64,000 nucleotides of DNA from Tabrizicola oligotrophica (GCF_011008935.1 NZ_JAAIVJ010000002.1:186001-250000), one strand, 5' to 3'. Numbered from the stretch's first letter, positions 1 to 8,754 are shown. Made by a program: numbers and translations. Notes: generated by a model from the letters alone, not told the origin.

Positions 1-915
1 ATCGGCCCCGGCGAGCGTGCCATCCTCCAGCGTCAGCCGCCCGTCCCGGCGCAGGATGCGCCGCCCGCCCAGCGTGAATTCGGTCAGATCGGTTCCGGCG
101 ACGGCCATGCAGTCGGAAACCAGATAAAGCCCCTCGGGCCGCGCGGCGCAGGCGATCTTCAGGCTCTCGACTGCCACATGATGCCCGTCGGCGATCAGGC
201 CGGCGGAAAGGTCCGAGGACAGAACCGCCCCGACGAGGCCCGGCTCGCGGCCGGTCAGCTGGCTCATGGCGTTGAACAGATGCGTGGCGCAACGCGCGCC
301 GGCTGCGATCAGGGCCTGCGCTTCGGCGCAGCTGGCTTCGGCATGGCCAAGGCTGACGATCACCCCCGCGGCTGCCAAGGCGGCAACCTGTGCCGGCGTA
401 ACCGAAGCCGGCGCCAGCGTCAGCAGCAACGCGGGCAAGTCGCGTGCCGCTTGCAGGTAAAGCGACAGATCGGCCTCGGTCATCGGGCGGATCAGGGCGG
501 CGTCATGCGCGCCCTTGCGGCCTGGGTCGAGGTGCGGGCCTTCAAGGTGCAGGCCCAGAAACCCGGGCGTTCCCACAGCGGCAATTCCCGCCCGCAGGAC
601 GCGGGCGGTCACCTCGGGCGTGTCGGTGATCAGCGTCGGCAGAATGCCCGTCGCCCCAAGCCGACCCTGCACCGCGCAAATCCGGGCCAATGCGGCGGCG
701 TCGGTCGCCCCGCCGATCATCTCGCCGCCTCCGCCATTTACCTGAAGGTCAAGAAACCCGGGCGCGAGCACCCCGCCCGGCAGGCGCGTCACAGCGGCGT
801 TCTCCGGCACTTCGGACGCCAGCGCCGCGATCCTGCCGCCTTCGACCACCAGCGTCTTGCCGTGATGCAGGGTGGCGCCGTCAAAGACCTTTGCGCCGGT
901 GAATGCGCGCATCAT
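1..915 (-). CDS. nagA: N-acetylglucosamine-6-phosphate deacetylase (3' end outside window)
   Basis: This cytoplasmic amidohydrolase removes acetate from GlcNAc-6-phosphate in amino-sugar or cell-wall recycling. About 305 codons are visible; the family is near 380 residues, so the C-terminus lies beyond base 1. The translation begins MMRAFTGAKVFDG and shows GFLDLQVNGGGG, HLEGPHLDPGRKGAHD (the metal-site HxEGP), GHAEAS, THLFNAMSQLTGREPG, DGHHV and SDCMAVAG, which together are diagnostic of NagA. The tandem ATG ATG start overlaps the stop codon of the sugar kinase gene upstream, so the two are translationally coupled. Kinase then deacetylase would take GlcNAc to GlcN-6-phosphate. Confidence 0.93.
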   Translation of the reverse strand, partial: MMRAFTGAKVFDGATLHHGKTLVVEGGRIAALASEVPENAAVTRLPGGVLAPGFLDLQVNGGGGEMIGGATDAAALARICAVQGRLGATGILPTLITDTPEVTARVLRAGIAAVGTPGFLGLHLEGPHLDPGRKGAHDAALIRPMTEADLSLYLQAARDLPALLLTLAPASVTPAQVAALAAAGVIVSLGHAEASCAEAQALIAAGARCATHLFNAMSQLTGREPGLVGAVLSSDLSAGLIADGHHVAVESLKIACAARPEGLYLVSDCMAVAGTDLTEFTLGGRRILRRDGRLTLEDGTLAGAD

Positions 916-1739
916 GCCGCCTCCATCGCCAGCAGCAGGGCACCATCCAGCGCCGTGCCAAGCGCGACGCGCTGCGGCCAGTCGGTGATCCGTGCTGCAT
1001 AGGCCGGTCCCAGCCCGCCGATGAAGGTCACGGGCAGGGGGGACTCGCCCTGCAAGGCGGCAATCGAGGCCCGCACCTCGGCCACCGCCTGATCCATCAG
1101 CGCCATGGCCGCGGGGTCGGGAGAGCCGATCAGCCGCGGCGCAAAGCGCGCGTAATCCCCGCCCCTAGCGGTCAGGGAAAAGCCGACCACCGCCTCGGGT
1201 GTGCCGAATTCATCGAGAATTCCACGCAGGAGCGGCGTCATCTCTGCGGCCCCATCCAGCGCCCGCAGCGCGCGCGCCAAGAGGGCGCGGCCCAGCACCG
1301 CGCCGGACCCTTCGTCGCCCAAAGCCAATCCCCAGCCACCGATCTGCCGAAACACCCCCGCGCGTTGCTCGGCGAAAACCGATCCGGTCCCCATCGCCGC
1401 CACGATCCCGTCGTGATGCCGCAAAGCGCCTTTCGCGGTGGTCACCGCATCGGTCACGATGCGCGCGGCAAAGGGCAGCTGTGCGCCGAGCCAGTCGGCG
1501 GCCCCGGCGGCATTGGCCCCGGCAAGACCGAGGCCGGCATGGCATTGATCTTCGGTCGCGCCGACCTGATCCAGAACCTGCCGCGCGGCACCCAGGATAT
1601 TGTGAAGGGCGCCGGTGGGGTCTGACGAAATATTGGCCGGCCCGCCTTCGGCCCGCGCCAGAACCCGACCGGTGGCATCCGCCAAGGCCACCCGACAGCC
1701 CGTGCCGCCGCCATCCACTGCAAGAAAGAACCTGTCCAT
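912..1739 (-). CDS. BadF/BadG/BcrA/BcrD ATPase-family sugar kinase, probably N-acetylglucosamine kinase
   Basis: This 275-residue protein of the ASKHA (actin-like ATPase) superfamily has the N-terminal phosphate loop DGGGTGCR (about residues 9-16), MGTGSVF near residue 116 and GDEGSGAVLGR near residue 141. These are typical of the GlcNAc/glucosamine kinase branch of the BadF family. The ATG follows a GAAGGGGG ribosome-binding stretch. The gene overlaps nagA by ATGA-type coupling. The expected reaction is ATP-dependent phosphorylation of GlcNAc (or GlcN) before deacetylation by NagA. The exact sugar is an inference from the neighbour. Confidence 0.85.
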   Translation of the reverse strand: MDRFFLAVDGGGTGCRVALADATGRVLARAEGGPANISSDPTGALHNILGAARQVLDQVGATEDQCHAGLGLAGANAAGAADWLGAQLPFAARIVTDAVTTAKGALRHHDGIVAAMGTGSVFAEQRAGVFRQIGGWGLALGDEGSGAVLGRALLARALRALDGAAEMTPLLRGILDEFGTPEAVVGFSLTARGGDYARFAPRLIGSPDPAAMALMDQAVAEVRASIAALQGESPLPVTFIGGLGPAYAARITDWPQRVALGTALDGALLLAMEAA

Positions 1740-1802
1740 CCCCCTTCAATGCCGTGTCGCGGGGGGCTTTGCAAATCCTTGTGGCTCTGAGATTGTCGCC
1801 GC

Positions 1803-2465
1803 ATGATCCTTGACGCGATTTCCACCGAAAACCCCTTTGCCGATCCGCATCTCAGCTGGTGCGAGGCGGGCTTTGTCGTGGCCGATGTGCAGCGGCTGGT
1901 GCAGGACGGGCCGCTTGGGCCGGTGACGGTGGACCTGCCCGAAGACCTGCGCAGCGCGGTGCCGAAGCGACGCAGCGAATTTCTTGCCGGGCGGGCCTGT
2001 GCCGGCATGGCGCTGCGGCAGGCCGGGTTGACCGAGACTGTGCTTCGCCAAGGCCGCGCGCCGGTCTGGCCGGCGGGCGTGGCCGGCTCCATCACCCACA
2101 GCCGCGACCGGGCGATTGCGGCCGTGTCCACCCGGTACAACGCCCTTGGCCTTGACTGCGAGGCCCTGGTGGCCCCCGATCGCGCCCTGCAACTGGCCGC
2201 CGCGATCTTTTCCGAGACCGAAGCGCGCCTGCGCCCCGAGGCCCTGCCCTTTGCCGGCTTCTTCACTCTGGTGTTTTCCGCCAAGGAGGCGCTGTACAAG
2301 GCGCTGTCCCATCGGCTGGGCCGTGTGCCGGATTTCCGCGAGGTGACGGTGACTGCATTGCAGCCGGGGCACATGGCATTGGTGCTGGATGGCGAGACCC
2401 ACCGCGCGCGGTTCCGGCTTTCAGACCGGGATTGCGTGACGCTGGTCACGGTTCAGGGCTTGTAA
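1803..2465 (+). CDS. 4'-phosphopantetheinyl transferase, EntD/Sfp type
   Basis: This 220-residue enzyme transfers the phosphopantetheine arm from CoA to an acyl, peptidyl or aryl carrier protein. Landmarks are GSITHSRDRAIAA near residue 97, the metal-binding GLDCEAL near residue 118, and the family signature FSAKEALYKAL near residue 159. It starts 63 bases from the divergent sugar kinase gene. Its 3' end overlaps the convergent hpaR gene by 13 bases. No carrier-protein or siderophore gene is nearby, so its partner cannot be named. The length fits the EntD branch rather than the short AcpS type. Confidence 0.9.
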   Translation: MILDAISTENPFADPHLSWCEAGFVVADVQRLVQDGPLGPVTVDLPEDLRSAVPKRRSEFLAGRACAGMALRQAGLTETVLRQGRAPVWPAGVAGSITHSRDRAIAAVSTRYNALGLDCEALVAPDRALQLAAAIFSETEARLRPEALPFAGFFTLVFSAKEALYKALSHRLGRVPDFREVTVTALQPGHMALVLDGETHRARFRLSDRDCVTLVTVQGL

Positions 2466-2911
2466 AGGTCCAGAGTCTGCAATTCGTCCAGAAGGTCGAG
2501 CAGCTGTTCCAGCTTTTCCCGTCCGAAATCCTGTTCCAGCCGGGCAAAGATGGCGTTGCTTTCCGCCATGTGCGCCACGATCAGTGCGCGGCCCGCCTCG
2601 GTGATCGTGGCGATTGACTTGCGGCGGTCGCCCGCGTCGGTTGCCCGCGTCGCCAGCCCCTCATCTTCCATCGCGCGGATGATGCGGGTCAGGCTGGGCA
2701 GCAGGAGGCAGGCCTCCTTGGCCACCAGCGTCAGCTCCGACGGCCCGCGTTCATCCAGAACCCGTAGCACGCGCCATTTCTGTTCGTTGATGTCGGATTG
2801 CGACAGCATTTCGCGGATCGGCCCCATGACCGTTTCCCGCGCACGCAGAAGTGCGATGGGCAAGGACCGTCGGGTGCGGCGCAAGGGCGAGGGGGCGTCT
2901 GAACTGGCCAT
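2453..2911 (-). CDS. hpaR: HpaR-type MarR-family repressor of homoprotocatechuate degradation
   Basis: This 152-residue winged-helix regulator carries the HpaR pattern: RRTRRSLPIALLRARETVM at the N-terminus, EQKWRVLRVLDERGPSE, a recognition segment LLLPSLTRIIRAMEDEGLA, and the wing TDAGDRRKSIATITEAGRAL. Enterobacterial HpaR represses the hpa meta-cleavage operon and is relieved by hydroxyphenylacetates. Here it is divergent from hpaD with a 144-base shared intergenic region, the usual arrangement for a local repressor. The gene ends inside the 3' end of the phosphopantetheinyl transferase gene. Confidence 0.88.
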   Translation of the reverse strand: MASSDAPSPLRRTRRSLPIALLRARETVMGPIREMLSQSDINEQKWRVLRVLDERGPSELTLVAKEACLLLPSLTRIIRAMEDEGLATRATDAGDRRKSIATITEAGRALIVAHMAESNAIFARLEQDFGREKLEQLLDLLDELQTLDLYKP

Positions 2912-2965
2912 GCCCCGTCATGCCCGGAAATGCCGCATCAGACAAGGGACGGCGCGTCGCAGGGG

Positions 2966-3005
2966 TTGACAGGGCGGGCATAATAGTTAACATGTAAAGT
3001 ATAAG
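2966..3005 (+). promoter_or_regulatory. hpaR/hpaD intergenic promoter with AT-rich operator candidate
   Basis: A perfect -35 hexamer TTGACA lies at 2966-2971. An island unusually AT-rich for this genome follows, TAATAGTTAACATGTAAAG at 2981-2999, centred on the palindrome ACATGT. No -10 box at exactly 17 bases is convincing. The AT-rich block between hpaR and hpaD is the likely place for HpaR to bind, by analogy with other MarR-family sites. Confidence 0.45.
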
Positions 3006-3055
3006 GACCTCGCCACACGGCACGCAGGAAACGCGCCAAGGGTATGGGGGCAACC

Positions 3056-3907
3056 ATGGGTAAGATCGTACTGACCGCCAAGGTCACACATGTGCCGACG
3101 ATGCTGTTGTCGGAACGTCCGGGCAGGCTTTTCGGCACCCGCGCGCAAGCGATTGAAGGGCATCGGGAAATCGGACGCCGCGCGCGGGCGCTGGGGGCCG
3201 ATACCATCGTGGTTCTGGACACGCACTGGATGGTGAACGCGGGTTATCACGTCAACTCGAACGCCCGTTACAAGGGCGTCTACACCAGCCACGAGTTTCC
3301 GCAGTTCATTCAGGGGCTGGAGTATGACCTGCCGGGCAATCCGGCCCTGGGCGATCTGATTGCCGAAAAGGCCCAAGCGCGCGGGGTTTACACGTTGTCG
3401 CACCATGTCGAGACGCTGGATCTGGAATATGGTACGCTGGTGCCGATGCATTACATGAACCCCGAGGGCGACCTGAAAGTTGTCTCGGTGTCGGCCTATT
3501 GCACGGTGCATTCCTTCGACTCCTCACGCAAGTTGGGCGAGGCGATCCGCGAGGCGGTCGAGGCGAGCGACACAAAGGTCTTGCTGGTCGCTTCTGGGTC
3601 GCTTTCGCACAAGATCTGGGAGAACGAGCTTTACGAGGCCAACAACGGCACCTTCACCATCAGCCGCGAGTTCAACCGGCAATGCGATCTGCGGGTGTTG
3701 GAGCTGTGGCAGAAGGGCGAAATAGCAACCTTCCTGAAGATGCTGCCGGATTACGCGGTGTATTGCTCGGGTGAAGGTACCATGCATGACACCGTCATGC
3801 TGTTCGGCGCGCTCGGATGGGACAGCTACACCGGCAAGGGCGAGCTGATCGGCGAGTACTTTCCGTCCTCGGGGACAGGGCAGGCCAATGTGATCTTCCC
3901 GGTCTAG
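3056..3907 (+). CDS. hpaD: 3,4-dihydroxyphenylacetate 2,3-dioxygenase (homoprotocatechuate dioxygenase)
   Basis: This 283-residue LigB-superfamily extradiol dioxygenase opens the ring of homoprotocatechuate next to the diol. It aligns throughout with E. coli HpaD as I remember it: AKVTHVPTMLLSE, IEGHREIGRRARALGADT, VVLDTHWMVNAGYH, VSAYCTVH, ASGSLSHKIW, and GEGTMHDTVMLFGALGWD near the end. An in-frame ATG lies 12 bases upstream (3044). I prefer 3056 because GGGGG lies just before it and the protein then starts MGKIVLTAK, like its relatives. No other hpa pathway gene (hpaE, F, G, H, I) is in the window. Confidence 0.92.
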   Translation: MGKIVLTAKVTHVPTMLLSERPGRLFGTRAQAIEGHREIGRRARALGADTIVVLDTHWMVNAGYHVNSNARYKGVYTSHEFPQFIQGLEYDLPGNPALGDLIAEKAQARGVYTLSHHVETLDLEYGTLVPMHYMNPEGDLKVVSVSAYCTVHSFDSSRKLGEAIREAVEASDTKVLLVASGSLSHKIWENELYEANNGTFTISREFNRQCDLRVLELWQKGEIATFLKMLPDYAVYCSGEGTMHDTVMLFGALGWDSYTGKGELIGEYFPSSGTGQANVIFPV

Positions 3908-3967
3908 CTCATCGAGTCCGTTCCGGGCACTCTTCGCGCGGCGTGCCGGCGAACCCGGCTCGCCGAG

Positions 3968-4870
3968 CTATCCGGCGAAGTGCCGCTCGCCCCGCGCCTC
4001 GGCCAGGTCCATCTGGCGCTGGCGCTCGCGGAAGCGGGCGCGGTCGGCGTCGGTGTATTCGCTGGCGCAATGGTGGCACTGGCAGCCGCGTTCGTATTCC
4101 GGGCGCAGCTTGTCCTCCGGCGACAGCGGGCGGCGGCAGGCGTGGCAACTGTCGTAAGGGCCGGGCACCAGCCCGTGACCGACCGAGACGCGACCGTCGA
4201 AGACATAGCATTCGCCATCCCACAGCGACTGTTCGGGCGGCATGTCTTCAAGATACTTCAGGATCCCGCCCTTGAGGTGGAATACGTCGTTCTCGCCAAG
4301 GCCCAGAAGGTAATTCGTCGACTTTTCGCACCGAATCCCGCCGGTGCAGAACATCGCGATGCGCTTGCCCTGGAACCTTGCGCGGTTTTCTTCCCACCAG
4401 CGCGGGAAGTCGCGGAAGGTGCGGATGTCGGGGTCGATCGCCCCCCGGAAGGTGCCGATGGCCACCTCATAGTCATTGCGGGTGTCGATCAGCGCCACGT
4501 CGTCGGAGGCCAGCAGCTCGTTCCACTCGGTCGGGTTCAGATAGCTGCCAACCCGCGCTGTCGGGTCGACGTCAGGCTGACCCATGGTGACGATCTCGCG
4601 CTTCAGCTTCACCTTCATGCGGCCAAAGGGCATGGTCTCGGACCAGCTTTCCTTGTGGTCCAGCGCGGCACAGCCGGGCAAGGCGCGCAGATGGGCAAGC
4701 ACGGCGTCGATGCCGGCACGCGGGCCGGCGATGGTGCCGTTGATCCCTTCGCGCGCGAGCAGCAGCGAGCCTTTGACGCCCTGCGCGGTGCAAAGGTCCA
4801 GAAGCGGCCCGCGCCGGCTCGCGGGGTCGTCAAAGCGGGTGAAATGATACAGCGCGGCGATGGTCAGCAT
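3968..4870 (-). CDS. trhO: tRNA uridine(34) hydroxylase, rhodanese domain (UPF0176)
   Basis: This 300-residue protein is of the YceA/TrhO type, which makes 5-hydroxyuridine at tRNA position 34 using oxygen. An N-terminal acylphosphatase-like part (ALYHFTRF, LLLAREGINGTIAG) is followed by a rhodanese domain with the active cysteine in FCTGGIRCEKST near residue 175. A C-terminal zinc-ribbon-like part has CHACRRPL and CQCHHCASEYT. It converges with hpaD and diverges from pncA. Long reading frames on its opposite strand are codon shadows. Confidence 0.92.
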   Translation of the reverse strand: MLTIAALYHFTRFDDPASRRGPLLDLCTAQGVKGSLLLAREGINGTIAGPRAGIDAVLAHLRALPGCAALDHKESWSETMPFGRMKVKLKREIVTMGQPDVDPTARVGSYLNPTEWNELLASDDVALIDTRNDYEVAIGTFRGAIDPDIRTFRDFPRWWEENRARFQGKRIAMFCTGGIRCEKSTNYLLGLGENDVFHLKGGILKYLEDMPPEQSLWDGECYVFDGRVSVGHGLVPGPYDSCHACRRPLSPEDKLRPEYERGCQCHHCASEYTDADRARFRERQRQMDLAEARGERHFAG

Positions 4871-4978
4871 GCGGCGGCCTTACGCCATGCCAGCCTTGCG
4901 GGCAAGATGCCGGACTGCCGCAGCTTGACCGATCCTGCCGCGCCCCTTACCCCTTGCAAGGCCACGAGGGAGGTTCGC

Positions 4979-5584
4979 ATGCGCAGGTCCGATGAAGCCC
5001 TGATCGTCATCGACGTGCAGAACGACTTTTGCCCCGGCGGCGCGCTGGCAGTCGCTGGCGGGGACGAGATCATCCCGCGCATCAACGCCCTGATGGCGGA
5101 ATTTCAGACCGTGGTCCTGACGCAAGACTGGCACCCGGCGAACCACACGTCCTTTGCCGCGAACCATTCCGGCGCGTCGCCGTTTTCGCTGATCGAGATG
5201 CCCTATGGCCCGCAGGTTCTCTGGCCCACCCATTGCGTGCAGGGCAGCGCGGGCGCGGCCTTCCACCCCGCGCTGCGCACCGATCCGGCGCAGCTGGTGA
5301 TCCGCAAGGGCTTTCGCGCCGCGATCGACAGCTATTCGGCCTTCTTCGAAAATGACCGGGTGACGCCCACAGGGTTGGAGGGCTATCTGCGAAACCGGAG
5401 CGTGACGGCGATCACGCTGGTCGGACTGGCCACCGATTTCTGTGTGGCCTACTCGGCGCTTGACGCCGCCCGACTTGGCTTTGCCGTAACGGTGCTTGAC
5501 GAGGCCTGCCGGGCAATCGACCTGAACGGCTCGCTTGCCGGCGCGCGGGTGCAGATGCTGGCGCAGGGGGTGCGATTGGCGTGA
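4979..5584 (+). CDS. pncA: nicotinamidase
   Basis: This 201-residue isochorismatase-fold hydrolase converts nicotinamide to nicotinate for NAD salvage. All catalytic landmarks are present: the Asp in VIDVQNDFCPGG, the metal-site DWHPANHTSF, the Lys in VIRKGFRAAIDSYS, and the nucleophilic Cys in LVGLATDFCVAYSALDA. The start at 4979 (GAGGGAGGTTCGC before ATG) gives MRRSDEALIVIDVQ. The reading frame stays open far upstream, but that stretch is antisense to trhO and is not protein-like. It is the first gene of a pncA / metallopeptidase / pncB operon, and its TGA overlaps the next gene's GTG. Confidence 0.93.
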   Translation: MRRSDEALIVIDVQNDFCPGGALAVAGGDEIIPRINALMAEFQTVVLTQDWHPANHTSFAANHSGASPFSLIEMPYGPQVLWPTHCVQGSAGAAFHPALRTDPAQLVIRKGFRAAIDSYSAFFENDRVTPTGLEGYLRNRSVTAITLVGLATDFCVAYSALDAARLGFAVTVLDEACRAIDLNGSLAGARVQMLAQGVRLA

Positions 5585-6354
5585 CACGCGGCGCGGTGCC
5601 ATGGCTGCTGTTGCTGCTTGGTCAGCCCGCCATGGCGCTTGCCGACGAGATCTGCCTTGCGGCACCCTATGAGGCCGATTCAGCAGCAGGCAGCGATGTC
5701 CATGACCTTGCCGCCTTGTTTGCGCGGCTCGAGGCGGTCATGGCGGCGGAAGGGGCGATGGCCCGGCTGATCGCCACTGACGGGCCCAGCCTGTGTTCCA
5801 GCGATGAGCTTGTGGAGGAGCAGGCCTATTACGAGCCGGCCACCAACCGCATCGTGATACGGTGGGATCTGCCTGACAGTTTCAAACTGGCCATCCTGCT
5901 GCATGAATTGCGCCATCTGCAACAATCTCACGCCGGGCTGTTTCCCAGCATCGAAATGTCCATGGTGGCGTATCGTGATGCGCAACTTGCCCTTGAGGCT
6001 GATGCTGCCGCAGTGTCGCTGCACATCGCGTGGCACATCCGCGAGACCGGTGATGACGGGCCTTGGCTGGCGCTGGCGGGCTGGCCGACGCATGACGATC
6101 TGGCCGAGGTCTACAGGCGCGAGATCACCGCTACAGGCGATCCCGCCCGGGCCGCCGCCGCGACATTCGCCCAGTGGCACGCCGATCCCGATCGGCGACT
6201 GGTCTATGCCCATGCCAGCTATGCCACCTATCTCAATGCACTGGACCGCCGCAATATGCTCACCGGCACTGATGGGATCGCTCCGGGTTTTGCCGAGCGT
6301 CTTTGCCGTTTGCCGGACGATCGTCCCTATGCCTGCGCCGTGCCGTGGCCCTGA
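5581..6354 (+). CDS. Secreted putative metallopeptidase (DUF6782-like)
   Basis: This 257-residue protein has a cleavable signal peptide (about residues 1-22, WLLLLLGQPAMALADE) and a gluzincin-like HELRH motif in LLHELRHLQQSHAG near residue 109. An acidic EADAAA follows about 35 residues later as a possible third metal ligand. It is probably a periplasmic zinc peptidase; the substrate is unknown. The GTG start overlaps the pncA stop (GTGA), and pncB begins 66 bases downstream. The gene is therefore embedded in an NAD-salvage operon although the product should be exported. The family name is from memory. Confidence 0.72.
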   Translation: MTRGAVPWLLLLLGQPAMALADEICLAAPYEADSAAGSDVHDLAALFARLEAVMAAEGAMARLIATDGPSLCSSDELVEEQAYYEPATNRIVIRWDLPDSFKLAILLHELRHLQQSHAGLFPSIEMSMVAYRDAQLALEADAAAVSLHIAWHIRETGDDGPWLALAGWPTHDDLAEVYRREITATGDPARAAAATFAQWHADPDRRLVYAHASYATYLNALDRRNMLTGTDGIAPGFAERLCRLPDDRPYACAVPWP

Positions 6355-6420
6355 GGCGGGCCGTCTGGACAGCGCGCACGACGCTTGATTTAACGGGTAC
6401 GTCACGAAGGGAGCGGCGCC

Positions 6421-7713
6421 ATGGTCGATATCGCCACGCGGGTGCATAACCATAACTGGAAGATCGACCCGATTGTCCGGTCTCTGATCGACACCGACTT
6501 TTACAAGCTTCTGATGTGTCAGTCGATTTTCCGCAACAAGCCGGAAACCAATGTCGAATTCAGCTTGATCAACCGCAGCAGCAAGGTGCGGCTGGCCGAT
6601 CTGATCGACGAAGGCGAATTGCGTGAGCAGCTGGACCATGTGCGCTCGCTGTCGCTGACGCGAGGCGAAAGCACCTGGCTGCGCGGCAATACCTTCTACG
6701 GCAAGCGCCAGATGTTCCGTCCCGATTTCATGGAGTGGTTCGAGGGCCTGCGCCTGCCCGCCTATCATCTGGAAAAGCGCGACGGACAATATGAGCTGAC
6801 CTTTGAGGGCCGCTGGCCCGAAGTCATGCTGTGGGAGATCCCGGCGCTGGCGGTGCTGATGGAATTGCGCTCGCGCGCAGTGCTGAAGGAAATGGGCAAG
6901 TTCGAACTGCAGGTGCTTTATGCCCGCGCGATGACCCGGCTTTGGGAAAAGATCGAACGTCTGCGCGCGATCCCGGAGTTGAAGATCGCCGATTTCGGCA
7001 CGCGGCGGCGTCACGGGTTCCTCTGGCAGGACTGGTGCGTGCAGGCCATGCAGGAAGGGCTGGGCGCGAAGTTTACCGGCACCTCGAATTGCCGCATCGC
7101 CATGCGCCGCGACATCGAGGCGATCGGCACCAACGCCCATGAATTGCCGATGATCTACGCGGCCTTGGCCAACAGTGATGCCGAACTGGCGCAGGCGCCC
7201 TATCAGGTGCTGGCCGATTGGCACGAAGAACATGACGGCAATCTGCGCGTCATCCTGCCCGACACCTTCGGCACCGAGGGCTTCCTGAAGAATGCGCCCG
7301 ATTGGCTGGCCTCGTGGACGGGTATCCGCATCGACAGCGGCGATGCGGCGGCGGGTGCGGAAATTGCCATTCGCTGGTGGAAGGACCGGGGCGAGGATCC
7401 GACGAAGAAGCTGGTGATTTTCTCGGATGGTCTGGACGTGGCGCAGATCGAAAGCCTGTACACCCGGTTCCATGGCCGGGTGAAAGTGTCTTTCGGCTGG
7501 GGCACCAACCTGACCAACGATTTCCGCGGCTTCGTGTCAGGGGACAGGCTGGCGCCGTTCTCGCTGGTCTGCAAGGCGGTCTCCGCCAATGGCCGGCCAA
7601 CCGTGAAACTGTCGGACAACCCGAACAAGGCCATGGGGCCTGCCGACGAAATCGCCCGCTACAAGCGGGTTTTCGGCGTGGGGGAGCAGGTCGCGCAAGA
7701 GGTGTGGGTGTAA
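6421..7713 (+). CDS. pncB: Nicotinate phosphoribosyltransferase
   Basis: This 430-residue enzyme joins nicotinate to PRPP, giving nicotinate mononucleotide (Preiss-Handler salvage). It shows DTDFYKLLMCQSIF near residue 23, FEGRWPEVMLWEIPALAVL, the phosphate-binding region GTRRRHGFLWQDW, FTGTSNCRIA, GTNAHELPM with the phosphorylatable His, GIRIDSGD and FGWGTNLTND. A good ribosome-binding site (GAAGGGAG) precedes the ATG. It acts directly after PncA. Confidence 0.95.
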   Translation: MVDIATRVHNHNWKIDPIVRSLIDTDFYKLLMCQSIFRNKPETNVEFSLINRSSKVRLADLIDEGELREQLDHVRSLSLTRGESTWLRGNTFYGKRQMFRPDFMEWFEGLRLPAYHLEKRDGQYELTFEGRWPEVMLWEIPALAVLMELRSRAVLKEMGKFELQVLYARAMTRLWEKIERLRAIPELKIADFGTRRRHGFLWQDWCVQAMQEGLGAKFTGTSNCRIAMRRDIEAIGTNAHELPMIYAALANSDAELAQAPYQVLADWHEEHDGNLRVILPDTFGTEGFLKNAPDWLASWTGIRIDSGDAAAGAEIAIRWWKDRGEDPTKKLVIFSDGLDVAQIESLYTRFHGRVKVSFGWGTNLTNDFRGFVSGDRLAPFSLVCKAVSANGRPTVKLSDNPNKAMGPADEIARYKRVFGVGEQVAQEVWV

Positions 7714-7724
7714 CCCGCACCCCT

Positions 7725-8741
7725 TTACATGAAGCGCGCGCCGATCAGGTAGAACACGGCGCCCATCAGCGCCGAGGCCGGGATGGTGATGATCCAGGCC
7801 CAGACGATCCGCCCGGCAATCCCCCAGCGCACCGCATGCACCCGCCGGGCCGAGCCGACGCCGACGATGGACGAGGTGATGGTGTGCGTCGTCGACACCG
7901 GAATGCCTAGGTAGGTCGCCCCGAACAGGGTGATGGCCCCGGCGGTTTCGGCACAGGCGCCCTGCATCGGCGTCAGCCGGGTGATCTTCGATCCCATCGT
8001 ATGCACGATCCGCCAGCCGCCCAGCATGGTGCCGACACCCATGACGGTAAAGCAGCTGAGGACGACCCAGGTCGGCACGGTGAATTCGTCGTAATAGCCA
8101 TTGGCGAAAAGCAGAACCGCGATGATCCCGGCGGTCTTTTGCGCGTCGTTCGAGCCGTGGCCGATGGAATAGAGCGCCGATGACACCAGTTGCAACTTGC
8201 GGAACAGGCTGTCGGTCTTGGCCGGATTGGCCCGCAGGAACAGCCAGCTGACCAGAACCACCAGAAGGATGCCCAGAATGAAACCCGTGACCGGCGACAG
8301 CACGATGGCGATCAGCGTCTTGGACAAGCCGCCCCAGACGATGGCGCCAAAGCCTGCCTTGGCCACCCCCGCCCCGATGATCCCGCCGACCAGCGCATGC
8401 GAGGACGAGGACGGAATCCCCAGCCGCCAGGTCAGGACGTTCCAGGTGATCGCCCCCATCAGCGCGCCGAAGATCACCGCGTTGTTCACCATCTCGGGCG
8501 AGATCAGCCCCTTGCCGATGGTCGAGGCCACCTTGGCCTCGAACCCGAAATGCGTGCCGATGAAATAGGCGGCGAAGTTGAAGAAGGCCGCCCACAGCAC
8601 CGCATAGAACGGCGACAGCACGCGGGTTGAAACGATGGTGGCGATGGAATTCGCCGCGTCATGCATGCCGTTCAGCAGATCGAACAGCAGCGCGATGGCG
8701 ATCAGGAAGACCAGAAGCAGCGTGACCGAAGTGGGATCCAT
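7725..8741 (-). CDS. Inorganic phosphate transporter, PiT family
   Basis: This 338-residue inner-membrane protein has about nine or ten hydrophobic segments. The two duplicated PiT signatures are present: NGMHDAANSIATIVSTRVL near residue 24 and GHGSNDAQKTAGIIAVLL near residue 194, each contributing an Asp/Asn to phosphate-cation symport. It lies 13 bases downstream of the DUF47 gene on the same strand, the typical pairing for PiT permeases. It converges with pncB. Confidence 0.92.
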   Translation of the reverse strand: MDPTSVTLLLVFLIAIALLFDLLNGMHDAANSIATIVSTRVLSPFYAVLWAAFFNFAAYFIGTHFGFEAKVASTIGKGLISPEMVNNAVIFGALMGAITWNVLTWRLGIPSSSSHALVGGIIGAGVAKAGFGAIVWGGLSKTLIAIVLSPVTGFILGILLVVLVSWLFLRANPAKTDSLFRKLQLVSSALYSIGHGSNDAQKTAGIIAVLLFANGYYDEFTVPTWVVLSCFTVMGVGTMLGGWRIVHTMGSKITRLTPMQGACAETAGAITLFGATYLGIPVSTTHTITSSIVGVGSARRVHAVRWGIAGRIVWAWIITIPASALMGAVFYLIGARFM

Positions 8742-8754
8742 GATGGCGCCCCGA

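Noticed and set aside
3980-4978. N-terminal extension of pncA by 333 codons
   Set aside because: The frame is open only because it is antisense to trhO. Nicotinamidase is about 200 residues and its catalytic Asp is near residue 12 when started at 4979.
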